Below are positions 20,917 through 31,784 of a stretch of DNA of 64,000 nt, one piece after another. Numbering within the stretch: position 1 is the first letter of the stretch; each line of letters starts with the position of its first letter. A program made the position numbers and the translations under genes. The notes beneath the pieces are model-generated. The model did no database searches. It saw nothing but the letters and a program-made list of their open reading frames with translations, and was not told the DNA's origin. The DNA comes from Rhizophagus irregularis (Eukaryota; Glomeromycota; Glomeromycetes; Glomerales; Glomeraceae), in contig NC_089456.1 in the NCBI RefSeq assembly GCF_026210795.1, forward strand, positions 932,501 to 996,500, in the 5' to 3' direction.

Positions 20917-22995
20917 TTAAATAGTTATTGTTGAAACTTGTGGTGTATTTTTTAATGTTTCTACAACTTTAAGGCTTTTTATCTTATCATTTTCGACTTC
21001 TACATCTGTGCTATCACTATCTTCTTCACTTGTTACTTCATTCTTATTTTCTTCAGATTTTATTGTTTTCTCTTTCTTAATTTCTTCTTTCTTTATTATT
21101 TCTTCCTCTTTCTTGATTTCTTCTTTCTTTATTATTTCTTCTTCTTTCTTTATAATTTCTTCCTCTTTCTTAATTTCTTCTTTCTTTATTATTTCTTCCT
21201 CTTTCTTAATTTCTTCTTCCTTCTTTATTATTTCTTCTTCTTTCTTTTCCTCTTTATTAGCTTCTATTTTGTTTTCGTCTTTGTTTTCATCCTTAATTTC
21301 TTCTTTCTTCTTGTTTTCGTCTTTGACTTCTTCTTTAACTTCTTTGTTTTCTTCTTTGATTTCCTCTTTATTTTCATCTTTAACTTCCTCTTTATTTTCA
21401 TTTTTAGCTTCTTCCTTCTTCTCTTCCGATTCGGGTATTTCACTAAGACGTTTGGCTTCTTCTTCCATTTGTTTTGCAATATCTTCAGGTTTCATATTTT
21501 TGTATTTTGCAACTAATTCATAAATTTTTTCTGGAATAAGTTCAATTTCATTACGATACAAGACCATAGTCATCATAACTTCACAAGGAGGTAATAATCC
21601 TTCAGGAATTTTTTCAAGAATCTCTTTAGGGAATTCAGCTTCGGGATTTTCAGCAACACTTTTATACATTTTTCTAATTTGATAATGAGTACAATAACCA
21701 AGATCAAGATGTACATCCATACGACCAGGACGAACACAAGCAGGATCAAGATGTTCAACGTGATTTGTTGTCATTATAATGATAATTCCTTCGGATAAAA
21801 TATTACCATCTAAACATCCTAAGAAAGTTGATAAACTAAATTTTGAAAAACCTGATGGCACACTTGGACCAATTTCTTCTTTGTTACCAGTAGACTCTAT
21901 GGCAGTTATTAATGAATAATCTTTTCTTGTTCTTTTATGAAGAACTTTTGATTGAGTATCAACATCTTCAAGCACAATAATTTGATTAGCAGGAACCGAA
22001 CTAAATGCGGCACTTAATTCATTATCATCCGAAATGGTTTTAAGATTTAAATAATAAATATCACGAGCTAATTGTGATGAAATTGCATTTATTAAACTAG
22101 TTTTTCCCGTTCCAGGTTTTCCATATAATAAAATACCACGTCGATAAGGCATTCCAATTCTTTGATAAAATTCTTTATCATTTACGAATGTTTCTAATTC
22201 TTTTTTCAATAATTTTTCATAAGTTTCATCTAATGCTACGGTGTCTAAACCTCTAATTGAAGATAATGATTGCACGTGATACCAATAAGAACCATTACGT
22301 TCATACCTTGAACGAACTTTATCTTTTTTCTGACTTTCCAAATAAGATCTTGTAACTTCATTTAAAAAATCGTTCATAGCTTCAACATTTGTAGCTGACT
22401 CTTCAACAATTGTTATAAAAATTGAAGGTTTTGGTTTATTTCTGCTATAACTTCTATTATTATTATTTTCATCTTTCTTTTCTTGATCGGCGGGCATATT
22501 AAATGAAACTTCAAATTTTTTTTCCTTATATTCAATCGTAATTTGTTGATCTTTTTCTGGAAGTATATTAAATTTTGGAGGAGCACAATCATCATCATCA
22601 TCATCATTATGACTTGAAGTTGCATGTTGTATAATAAAAGAACCTTTTTCTAAATGTTTTGTTTGTTGAGAAATTAACCAAGATAAGGCTTCATAAAATA
22701 TACTAGCATACAAATCACCATAAGTTCCTTCAGTATAATATTCAACTTGAACCGTGACACTACCATCCTTTTTAAAAGGATTACCAAAAGTAAAGGTTGT
22801 AATAAATTTATGTAATGCGAGAACAAAAGCAGAAATTCCGGATGCAATGGCACTTGTTATAAACATATCAACTGCCATTATTCCGGTCATATAAGGACTA
22901 AATTTTATTGGAAGCCATGCTAAAAGAATAGTATGTATCTGTGATTGAGTGAATAAATCAACAAAAGGTTGAAAAATTTCAGAATATTCAGACAT
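20917..22995 (-). CDS. BCS1-like AAA ATPase with Lys/Glu-repeat tail
   Basis: Single-exon gene, 692 aa. A hydrophobic N-terminal region (about 35-67) precedes a BCS1-type middle region. The AAA module follows: Walker A GKPGTGKTS (292-300), Walker B IIVLEDVD (339-346), sensor TTNHVEHLDPACVRPGRMD (about 409-427) with the Arg-finger region. BCS1 proteins sit in the inner mitochondrial membrane and translocate the folded Rieske protein. This copy belongs to the broader BCS1-like group, because it has a poly-Asp insert (about 131-136) and a long acidic/basic tail from residue 520 built of EENKEEVKDENK and then KKEEEII repeats. No introns, unlike its neighbours, and no frame breaks. The function may differ from true BCS1. 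Confidence 0.9.
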   Translation of the reverse strand: MSEYSEIFQPFVDLFTQSQIHTILLAWLPIKFSPYMTGIMAVDMFITSAIASGISAFVLALHKFITTFTFGNPFKKDGSVTVQVEYYTEGTYGDLYASIFYEALSWLISQQTKHLEKGSFIIQHATSSHNDDDDDDCAPPKFNILPEKDQQITIEYKEKKFEVSFNMPADQEKKDENNNNRSYSRNKPKPSIFITIVEESATNVEAMNDFLNEVTRSYLESQKKDKVRSRYERNGSYWYHVQSLSSIRGLDTVALDETYEKLLKKELETFVNDKEFYQRIGMPYRRGILLYGKPGTGKTSLINAISSQLARDIYYLNLKTISDDNELSAAFSSVPANQIIVLEDVDTQSKVLHKRTRKDYSLITAIESTGNKEEIGPSVPSGFSKFSLSTFLGCLDGNILSEGIIIIMTTNHVEHLDPACVRPGRMDVHLDLGYCTHYQIRKMYKSVAENPEAEFPKEILEKIPEGLLPPCEVMMTMVLYRNEIELIPEKIYELVAKYKNMKPEDIAKQMEEEAKRLSEIPESEEKKEEAKNENKEEVKDENKEEIKEENKEVKEEVKDENKKKEEIKDENKDENKIEANKEEKKEEEIIKKEEEIKKEEEIIKKEEIKKEEEIIKKEEEIIKKEEIKKEEEIIKKEEIKKEKTIKSEENKNEVTSEEDSDSTDVEVENDKIKSLKVVETLKNTPQVSTITI
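21055..21260. repeat. Coding tandem repeats (KKEEEII/KKEEEIK units)
   Basis: The tail of the AAA gene is encoded by near-identical 18-24-nt units (plus-strand TTCTTCTTTCTTTATTATTT-like). They lie within the reading frame. Such DNA is prone to slippage, so tail length is likely polymorphic. Confidence 0.85.
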
Positions 22996-25900
22996 TATTT
23001 TAAATAAATATTTAAATATTAAAAAAAAAATAATGATTATTTGAAAAAAAGAATTAAAAGAATTGTTTAATTCAAAGAAATGATTTGTTTTTTTTTATTC
23101 CTAAGGAATGGAAAAAAAAAATTTTTTGAGGACTTTTCCCTCATTTAAATAAAATTATTAGTTATCCGCAGGAAGTAATAATTTTTTGTTTTCATGCAGT
23201 TTTGTAATCGGAAGTGACTTCCGATATACTGCGTCTCACACAATGTGGCGAATAAATATCTGTAATGACTAATTTAGTAAAGTAGTGAAAATCTCATTAT
23301 TCTAATCAGAAAAAAATTCACCAAATATGGAAATGATGAACGAATGAAATCATAGTCAAAACAATAGATAAATTAATTATTCTTAGGAATTTTCTATGCG
23401 CCGTAATAATAAACAAAAAAATTCGAAGAAAAAATAACCACAAGCCAGTAAAGCCCAGTCAAGCCACCATTACACTACACTTTTAAGTGGCTTCTATATG
23501 AATTTCTAAAAACCTAGAAACTTCTTTTTTTCTTGTGACTAATCTTGTATCGTACTGTGATTAATTAAACTTTATTTTTGTCAAGCCACAAATATTTTAG
23601 TTTAAGTTATTTAAAGTTAAGCAAGTTTTTGAATTTTTTGAATTACGCCTAATAAAGTGTTTAAAAAAAAAAATATTAGATTGTGATCCGTAGTCAGTGT
23701 TCAAAATTCAAAAGGAAACCTATGTGTACAATGTGCGCTATTATATGCCATAGTTTGTGAGCGAATTTTGCGGAGCGCACAATTCCGCACATCCAATTTT
23801 GAACACTGGCCGTAGTTACTGAGGTAGTTGTAGTTGGCGACTCGACTGCGGGTTGTGTTGGTAAAACATAAATAATAAATTATTTGTATGATAAACAATT
23901 TCCTTTTAAAAATCCTTTAAAAAGAAATCGTGACATATATCGGAATTAAATCCTATCAAAGATCGGAGATGAATATTCAAAATATAAGAGTATTGATTCG
24001 TCGACCGCCACGAAAAATTGTTCTAAGACTTTTATGTAAAACAGTTACCCATATTAGATATTTTTTCTTGCCATGTGATTCAAAAACTTAATAATATTTT
24101 TTTTTTTTTAAAATTTTTCTTTGAAAAATTGATTTCTTAAAGTATTGTTTAAACTTTATAATTGATAATGTTCAATATTATATTTTCTTACTATTACTAA
24201 TCATTGAATTTAACTAATTTAAAAGTCATATTTTTAAAGAAATTTCTACTAATAACTAACAAAAGTCCTATTTTCTTTTTTTTTTTTGAATGCAATTTGA
24301 TTTATAGAAAGATGATGGGGTAATGATTATCGATGATGCAACTTGTATTGTATTTAGAGCAACTACTCGCTTTATAATGAAGTTTGGTGGTTTGTCCAAT
24401 CAATCCTTCGTTATAAGAATATTCGTTAACATGATGTAAAGATCTGGTATTAGTGTACTTAGAAGATTTAGAATATTGTGGTGAATTGTAATTCGGTATA
24501 ATATAAATTTAATTTAATTATTTTTATTAACATCTATACATTAAAGAAAAGTTAAAAGTAACTAATATATAGACGACCTTCATGTAGGATTAAAAGAGAC
24601 TATTTATCACAAAAAGGGGAACGTCTAGACATATAACCACTACAGTACCCCCAATGAAACGTGTCTCAACTGCAACATGACAACAACTACCGACAATAAA
24701 ATTCAAGTGAACTATATGACCAATAACTATATACAGTATATATAATTAACTACAACTACTACAACTTACAACTTTTAAGTGTCGTATAATAATTGTAATA
24801 ATATAAATATTATATATAAACTAGTAATCTATTTTTTTTATGGATTAAATATTTGGTACGCTCAAAAATGGTAATTTTTTTTTACATAGGAATTTCTATG
24901 AATAAAGGAATTGAGTTGCTGCGTCATTGAAATCACATGATCATTCCGTTTAATTAGATGTATCTAATTTCTATGATTTTAAGAAGGTTACGTCCTAAAA
25001 AGAGCCGTGGACTTAAATTTCTTGTCCGGACTCAAAAGTACCTAAAGATCCCAAAATCAATAAAGGAATTATTAGTAGAATATGACATAGGGTCAAAAAA
25101 GTGAAGCTAAAGGAAAGGGAAAAAGAAAAAAAAGTAATTCATATTTATAACAAAAAAAAGAGTATTAAAAATTTAAAAAAGGAAATAAAAGAAAAAAAAT
25201 CCTTTTACCTATTCTCATAAAACCAATCTTTCCATTTTGATCAGAAAGGTAAACCAAAAAAACCAAGTAAAGGAGGAAAAAAAGTAAAATCAAATTAGTT
25301 TTATAGAAACTAATTACTAATAAAAATTTGATAATAAAAAGAAATTAAAAGAAAAGTGAAAATAAAAATAAACTATATTTCTACATTCTGAAAAAAAGCA
25401 TTTTCAATAATAAAATATTTTTTCTTGAAATAACTCAAAATCCAATCAAAGCAATATGAGAAGTTACCTTCAAAATAGTATTAAAAGAAAAAAAATATAA
25501 TACTAATTAAATAAAAAATAGAAAGCAAAATAATAAAAATAATTAAAAATATATAAAAAGAATAAAATAAATAATAATAGTCAAGTTGGATACTAAAGTT
25601 ATTCTAAATTAATGTTTATCCAATTTGAAATTGAAGTAAATTTAAATTAGGGCTTAATTCTAATTTGCAAACAAAAGTTTTAACTTAAAATATCAAAGAT
25701 ATAAATTCATTAAAAATTCATTTATACAATAATATTATTTCTTTATTAAAATCATTAAATAGTATAAGTTTATTAAGCTATAATATAAATATATTTAAAA
25801 TAATCTCTTGACTTTTTTTAAAGGAATATATTGTACTAATAATATATTCAATATATTCTAAATATTTGAAAAATAATTTAAAAATATTAAAATAAAAATT

Positions 25901-26114
25901 CTTTATATATTTTATAACTTTATCAGTATAGTATTTTATATACAGTATTTTATATCAAGAAAAAGTTTTTTTTAAAAATAACTAATCATATTATTAATAA
26001 CTATTAAAATCCTTTTTATATATTTTTTATCTTTTTAATTTTAAGGAAACGATAAAAGCCAATTAGGCAGAAATTTTATGCTGGTGTAATTTTATTATAA
26101 GACTGGATAAAAGT
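22996..26114. other. Intergenic region at the start of the repeat-rich part
   Basis: Mostly AT-rich DNA, with very A-rich DNA at 25000-25600. The MITE at 23695-23808 is listed separately. On the minus strand about 24490-24300 an open frame without ATG reads PQYSKSSKYTNTRSLHHVN and continues for about 60 codons. It could be an exon remnant, but I cannot extend it through credible splice sites. Confidence 0.4.
23695..23808. mobile_element. hAT-type MITE (114 bp) with 8-bp target duplication
   Basis: CAGTGTTCAAAATT at the left is the perfect inverse of AATTTTGAACACTG at the right. Flanks TCCGTAGT (23687-23694) and GCCGTAGT (23809-23816) agree at seven of eight bases. CAGTG-type ends with an 8-bp duplication fit the hAT superfamily. 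Inside, GCGGAGCGCACAATTCCGCAC is GC-rich and may fold. Confidence 0.85.
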
Positions 26115-26958
26115 GTGGATGAAATTATAATTAAAGAAAAGGTGAATATGAAAAAAGCCAAAAGACAGATTTATAATTTTATTCTTGCACACAATTCTAC
26201 TAATACCAGACGAAATACTTTATATCAATGCATCAATAGAGTCAGAAAAATTTATAAGTTCATTGAAAAAATAGGAATTGATAAAATCAAGTACATCAAA
26301 ACATATAGTGTGAATTCTATTGCAAAATTATCTGATAGTAAAATTCAAACTATTATTGATTATTTCCCTAAAAATCATAATACTGATTTATTAGGTGATC
26401 AAGATAACTCTATCATAGATTCTGAAGAGGAGATTTTGAATGATTAGACTAATGCATTGGAGGTGATTTCAGCTGGAGTAAACATATTAACTGCACCTAT
26501 TCTTTTAACACATGTCTCTAATTCTTCAGATGATTTCTCAAAATTCAGTCCAGTTAATTTACCAAAAGCTGAGGATGATTTTGATAAAATGATTAAAGAA
26601 ACTTTTAAAGAAGAAAAGACTAGAATAGAGAAAGAAAGACAGAATAAAGTATCATTAAATATAGTAACTTCAGCTAAGGTAAATGTTTATAATAAAGTGT
26701 ACTTGATGATAAATTTGATCGTGATCTTTCAAATCCTATATTTCAGCCAGATAAAGGAACAAATGAAATTGAGACAGAAAATAATAACGACTGTAGTCAT
26801 GATAGTGATTCTGAAGAAGATTTGGATGATGGATATAATGGATATAATGGATATAATGAATATGATGGATATGATAGAGATTATTATTATCATGATAGAA
26901 GATACGCAAGAAAGGTTTTACCAATAATGAGTCCTATTATCTTTCCGGTAATTGCTTA
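26115..26958 (+). pseudogene. Decayed multicopy gene of unknown function
   Basis: Reading AKRQIYNFILAHNSTNTRR, VRKIYKFIEKIGIDKIKYI and YSVNSIAKLSDSKIQTIIDY, this resembles a repeated family of hypothetical proteins that I recall from Rhizophagus. The frame meets TAG at 26445-26447, then continues (ISAGVNILTAPILLTHVSNS). It shifts by one near 26695 into LDDKFDRDLSNPIFQPDKG and ends after an acidic stretch and GYNGYNGYNEYDGYDRDYYY. I see no known domain. The stop and the shift argue for a pseudogene, although an intron near 26680 is not fully excluded. Confidence 0.55.
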
Positions 26959-28194
26959 AGAGAATTATTATTACTTTGTTATTTTGTTACATCAGCCTTA
27001 CATAACTTGATAAAAGTCAATTTTCATCTATTTCTCATTATATTGATTTTTAAAGTTACTTTTAAATCATTTTTTTTATTCTACTTTATATTAACTCCCT
27101 CTTAAATAAAATAAAGTAAGATGGACTTTTTTAAATTTTTTGATGAATACATAAAATGTGTTTCAGAAACCACATCTGAACAAATCAATGAAGCGTTTAA
27201 AATTAGTGGTAAGTTAAGTTGTATTATTATTTACTTGCCAAAAAACTCTCTATAGATTAATTTCAATATATAGATAAAAATTTGTCTTTCTTCTATGTGA
27301 AAATATACTGTATATCGGTATAACTTATTATAACCATATTTTTTAAAAGTTTTGACATATTCTTATAGTATAGAAATTTGACTGTATTCTTATCCAGTAA
27401 CTAACTTTGCCTTTTTTGGTCTCTTAATCTAATTTAGATAAACATTAAGATAAGCCTTTGCGTTGTATTAAATTTGACGTGTAGCTGTCACATATCATTA
27501 ATAAATAGACTTTTCGAACTAGATCCTATGCTCTGTACTAAAATAAAAAATTAGAAACTGAACAAAAAATAATTAAAGCAAAGATTAAAAATAATAAATC
27601 TCTAATTTTATTGAAAATTGGCCTCACAGAAATGCAAGAAACAATCACTTTTCTAAAACTTGAAATAAATATTATATATTGGAAATCCTATCAAGATACT
27701 GTGTCTACTGTGACTTTACCAGAACCTTTTACCTAAGATAAGAAACTTAACAAAAATAAGCAATATGAAAAATATAAAAATCATTTATCAAAGCTTTTAC
27801 ATTTACCCCCAACAATGGAATGGTATCATACAAAAGATAACCAACAATTTTTAACTGTTACAGGTTTGCCATGGCTTCCTTTTAATATAAAAGGCATATC
27901 AGATCTTGTCATATTAAATTCTAATTATTCAAAGGTCAAAAGTCAAGAATCTAAAGATGCTTGAATATTATTTGAATTGAAAAAGGATGGAACTAAGGTT
28001 GCTTACCGAAACTAGGGAGTTTCGGCATGCCAAAACTGCCAAAACTGCCAAAACTAGGTTTCGGCAAGCAACTGAAAATGCCGAAATGCCAAAATGCCAA
28101 AACTGCCAAAATTGTCGAAACTGTTTCAGCGTTTCAGCGCAGTATATCATATAATATACATATAGTTTTGGCATTTCTTAATTCAGTTAAGCTC

Positions 28195-28365
28195 TGATCA
28201 GTTTTTTAACTGATCATTGATAATCTAAAACGGTTTTTTAAACCGTTATCGTTATTTTTTTTTAAAAAAAAACTTTTTTAACGTTAAAAAGATAATTTAA
28301 CGTTGAATTTTATGATCGCCCGCCCACCTTTTATTTTAACGTTAGTATATTTTACTAATGTTAAT
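28195..28365. repeat. Row of four unrelated short hairpins
   Basis: TGATCAGTTTTTTAACTGATCA (28195-28216), AACGG-T6-CCGTT (about 28228-28246), AACGTT...AACGTT (about 28279-28303) and AACGTTAGTA...TACTAATGTT (about 28338-28361) are successive perfect or near-perfect inverted repeats. They have different stems, just before the tandem array in the same element. Confidence 0.75.
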
Positions 28366-28384
28366 TTTTTTTAATTTTTTTCTT

Positions 28385-29250
28385 GAATTGTATTAAAGAA
28401 ACGTACAAACGTTTCTATTTTCTTGTTTTTTAGGATACCAGACTCCTAGGAACTTGAAAGAACCCAGACTTTGGTAAGTATATGGGGTACTGTGTTTAAA
28501 TTGTGTTAAAGAAACGTACTAACGTTTCTTTTTTTGTTTTTAGGTTACCGGACTCCTAGGAACTTGGAAGAACCGGTCTTTGGTAAGTATATGGGGTACT
28601 GTATTTAATTGTGTTAAAGAAACGTACTAACGTTTCTTTTTTCTGTTTTTTTAGGATACTGGACTCCCAGGAACTTGGAAGAACCGGTCTTCAGTAAGTA
28701 TATGGGTTACTGTGTTTAATTGTGTTAAAGAAACGTACTAACATTTCTTTTTTCTGTTTTTTAGGTTGCACAGCACCATAAGGCTTAAGAACCGGTCTTT
28801 GGTAAGTATATGGGTACTGTGTTTAATTGTGTTAAAGAAACGTACTAACGTTTTTTTTTCTGTTTTTTTTAGTTTACCAGACTCCTAGGAACTTGGAAGA
28901 ATGGATCTTTGGTAAGTATATGGGGTACTGTGTTTAATTGTGTTAAAGAAACGTACTAACGTTTCTTTTTTCTGTTTTTTTATAGGATACCGGACTCCCA
29001 GGAACTGTTGGAAGAACTGGTCTTCGGTAAGTATATGGGGTACTGTGGCGAATTGCGTTAAGAAACGTTAAATCTGAACAAATTTTTTTTTTCTTCGGTT
29101 TTTTATGGATTACCGGAACTTCCTAGGAACTTGAAGAACCCGAACTTGGAATACTTGGTATGTAAGCTTAAGGAAGGGGAAAGGAATCTTTTTTTTAATA
29201 TATTGAAAAAACGTTATAACGTTCCTTCTATTTTTTTTGTTTTTTTTTAC
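28385..29250 (+). repeat. Tandem array of about 110-bp exon-plus-intron-like monomers
   Basis: Six clear monomers and two decayed ones. Each holds a 37-41-nt block starting GATACCGGACTCCTAGGAAC. The blocks are 28434-28473, 28544-28582, 28655-28693, 28765-28801, 28873-28911 and 28986-29026. After each comes GTAAGTATATGG, a spacer, GAAACGTACTAACGTTTC, a T-rich tract and TTTAG (CTTTTTTAG-like) before the next block. GTAAGTAT, TACTAAC and the T-tract plus AG are textbook donor, branch point and acceptor. The resulting introns would be 70-74 nt, matching the real introns of this window. The 39-nt blocks keep an open 13-codon frame (VTGLLGTWKNRSL-like). Confidence 0.9.
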
Positions 29251-29760
29251 TGGACTTTTTTATATGAAAAGTTTTATTTAATTGCTTCGAAGAAATGAGT
29301 GTGTTTCTTATAGTATACCATTGTTTATAAAAATTGGTTTATTACAATAAAATAAATAATATAATAAAATATTTAATTACGTATATATATATTGGAATTA
29401 AATTAATGAAAAAAAATTATTATAGAATGCCGAAATTATGCTGAAACTATATCAAGATGTTAGTATTAGCTATGCCGAAACTATGCCGAAACTTGCAAAT
29501 AGTTTCAGCAGTTTCGGCATTTTGGCAGGTTTCAGCGTTTTAGCGTTTCGGCAGTTTCAGCACTAATAAAAGAGTTTCAACTTTCAGCACCAGGCCAAAT
29601 GAGTTTCGGCAGGCAACCTTAGATGGAACTATTGGATTACAAGAGAGATATCAAGTATAAGTAAAGCTGATTCTGACAAATCTTTGGTCCAGATATTTTA
29701 TCCTAGTAGTATTGATAAACTTCGTTAACTATTAGAAGCTTATATGGGAAAATGGCAATG

Positions 29761-30833
29761 AAATAATTGCAAGCTAAATATATAGTATTCCGCATGAATC
29801 GATTCATAATACAGTGTAATCCTGATTGCTCCTGAATAATAAAAACATATTTTGTGAATAATTTTTAATCTAGCGGTTTGATTTTGACAACTTTTTTTTA
29901 TTTTGATCAGAACAACAAGACTTATTGATTAAAAAAAGATTATCGAAATTAGATCACTAAATCCTAAAATAATAATTTTTGGAGGTCGAATTGAATCTGA
30001 ATCGAGTCTAAATTGAATCGGATTTTAGAAGAGAAATTTGATTTGTGCAAAACACTATAAATATGCAAAATTTTAAGATCTTAAAATTAGAAAACATTAT
30101 TATAGATATATTTTTATTTATCTGTAAATTAAATTTTTTTCTTTTTATATTTATTTATTAGTATATAGTAAATCAAAAAAAAATAAAAGCAAAAATTCTA
30201 CATAAATAAAAATAAAGTTCTTTTATCCAAGACTCCAAATAGTAACATAAATTGGTTTATTATATCAATTTCTCTATATATAAAGCTTTTTATTAACTAT
30301 AACTACATAAATTAGAAATTTCTGCCTTTTGAAAATATTAATCCATCTAGAACTCTGCTTATTTATAATAAAGATACCTATAGAAAATTGGCCCTTTACT
30401 AATGATTTTTACTTTACTTTTTTCTTAAATTTTATTTGTTAATTAGTTAAAAATAAAAAATCATAATAATGTAATATAAAATTTTTTTTATAGTAGGATC
30501 TGCAAAGAATTTTATATATAAATTTTACCTTAGGCTTAAGGGTGATTTATTTTATAAGTAAATGGATTCTACTTACTCTTAAAGATATTAAAACTAAGTT
30601 AATATCTATGAAATTATTGAAAGCTTTAGTCTTGAACAACAGAACAAGTAGAAGTAGATAAATTACAAACTTATATTATTAGATATCATAAAAAGAGAGA
30701 GGAATTGCTTTTTGCCTTTATTTCTCACAAAACCAAAGAATCTAAATTGAACGTTTTGAAAATTTCCTTAATATAATGTCTGGAATATTATCAAATAATT
30801 TTATAAAATATTTGTTGTTATTATTATCCATGA
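29761..30833. other. Repeat-rich intergenic DNA without recognisable features
   Basis: AT-rich, many stops in all frames, no terminal inverted repeats found. It is probably old transposon debris. Confidence 0.4.
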
Positions 30834-31054
30834 AGGACCCCGAAAAATACATATGGAAGTCATAAATGATCGGCAAGATTTTGGCTTAAAATAAGCAACT
30901 TTTCAGGGCCGGAATTATGATAATGCTGGCCAGTATCAAAACGGACAATAAAATTTAGGCTAGCACTATCTAAAAAAGGCAAGATTTTCATAAAAATTTA
31001 GGTTCTTTTTAAGCAAACTCAAATGTGACCTTTTTATGTATTTTTTGGAGTCCT
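30834..31054. mobile_element. MITE of the AGGACCCC family (221 bp)
   Basis: Left AGGACCCCGAAAAATACATA and right TATGTATTTTTTGGAGTCCT are inverse with few mismatches. Flanks ATCCATGA and ATTCATGA match at seven of eight positions. The interior has GGCCGGAATTATG-type words that recur elsewhere in the window (for example 45780-45850). Confidence 0.85.
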
Positions 31055-31784
31055 ATTCATGATGTTAAGATAAAATTTTTTTTTTGATTTAATCCAATTT
31101 AGATGAACATCCAGGTAAGTTTTTGCATCATAATAATTGTCAACTTGAATGTAATTTTAATAGTAATTTACATTTGGTTATATTTAACAATTGGTCTTTT
31201 TTTTTGCTTTAGTACAAAAATTAAAAGTCACTGATGAATTTCCTACTGATATGTAGTAATGAAAACTCAATTTTTTTAACATTAAAACTGATTTGTGTTC
31301 TATTACTCTACTAGGACTACCATATAAAAAACCAAAACCCTTTCTTTCCAGTACTGGCTTACAGTAGGATCACTAATTAAATGAAAATCTATGTGAAATG
31401 TTGCAAGGAATAATTAAGAAACATTATCAAAGTTTTAAGAAAAATGTTAGAGACAAAACAGAGATACCATTTTACCTTTTCATTTCTGAATCCAGAATAA
31501 GAAATTTTCATAATGCAACTGAATTACATTAAACTATACTTCTCCGCTAATTAATTACGTCATATTTCGGCGAACGGACCAATTCACTATTTATTATAAA
31601 ATTACTATGAATTAATTACGTCTGTCAAAATACATTACGTCTGTCAAAATAAATTTAATTAGTATTTTGTCATTTTGACGAAAAGTATACATTAAACAAC
31701 AATAAAAAATAATATCTAATTCTGAACTAAAAATCAGCTTGAAAAAATATGGGTATTTCATATTAGTTTTAACAATGGTTATAG

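Larger units (their letters stand above)
27994..29621. mobile_element. Non-autonomous hAT-like element, 1.63 kb, with 8-bp target duplication
   Basis: Ends TAAGGTTGCTTACCGAAACT (left) and the complement of AGTTTCGGCAGGCAACCTTA (right) pair with two mismatches in 20. Perfect target duplications GATGGAAC flank it (27986-27993, 29622-29629). Both subterminal zones (28010-28140, 29420-29600) are packed with GCCAAAAC/GCCGAAAC words and their complements, as in hAT transposase-binding regions. There is no transposase ORF. The centre holds four different hairpins and the exon-intron-like tandem array, listed separately. Confidence 0.85.
27121..29760 (+). pseudogene. Degenerate gene split by a hAT-like element (possible Crinkler-type remnant)
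   Basis: An ATG at 27121 opens MDFFKFFDEYIKCVSETTS and stops at a donor-like GGTAAGT. Further fragments at 27541-27985 read LPPTMEWYHTKDNQQFLTVT, LPWLPFNIKGISDLVI and ILFELKKDGT, with several stops. The frame resumes after the insertion (29622) as DGTIGLQERYQ before stopping again. The order W..T...GLP...GISDLVI...ELKK resembles the C-terminal part of Rhizophagus Crinkler-like proteins, but the match is from memory and weak. The insertion target duplication lies within DGT, so the element landed in what was coding DNA. Confidence 0.4.

Noticed and set aside
21008-21523. Plus-strand open frame rich in Ser/Phe/Leu opposite the AAA ATPase
   Set aside because: It is the complement of the Lys/Glu-repeat tail; the low-complexity repeat keeps the opposite strand open.
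23701-23898. Minus-strand ORF of 65 codons
   Set aside because: Lies mostly in the inverted-repeat MITE, with no conserved content.
26736-26924. Minus-strand His/Tyr-rich ORF
   Set aside because: Complement of the GYNGYNGY repeat of the plus-strand remnant.
28385-29050. Regularly spaced repeats resembling a CRISPR array
   Set aside because: Monomers are directly tandem, with no unique spacers and eukaryotic splice words; the genome is fungal.
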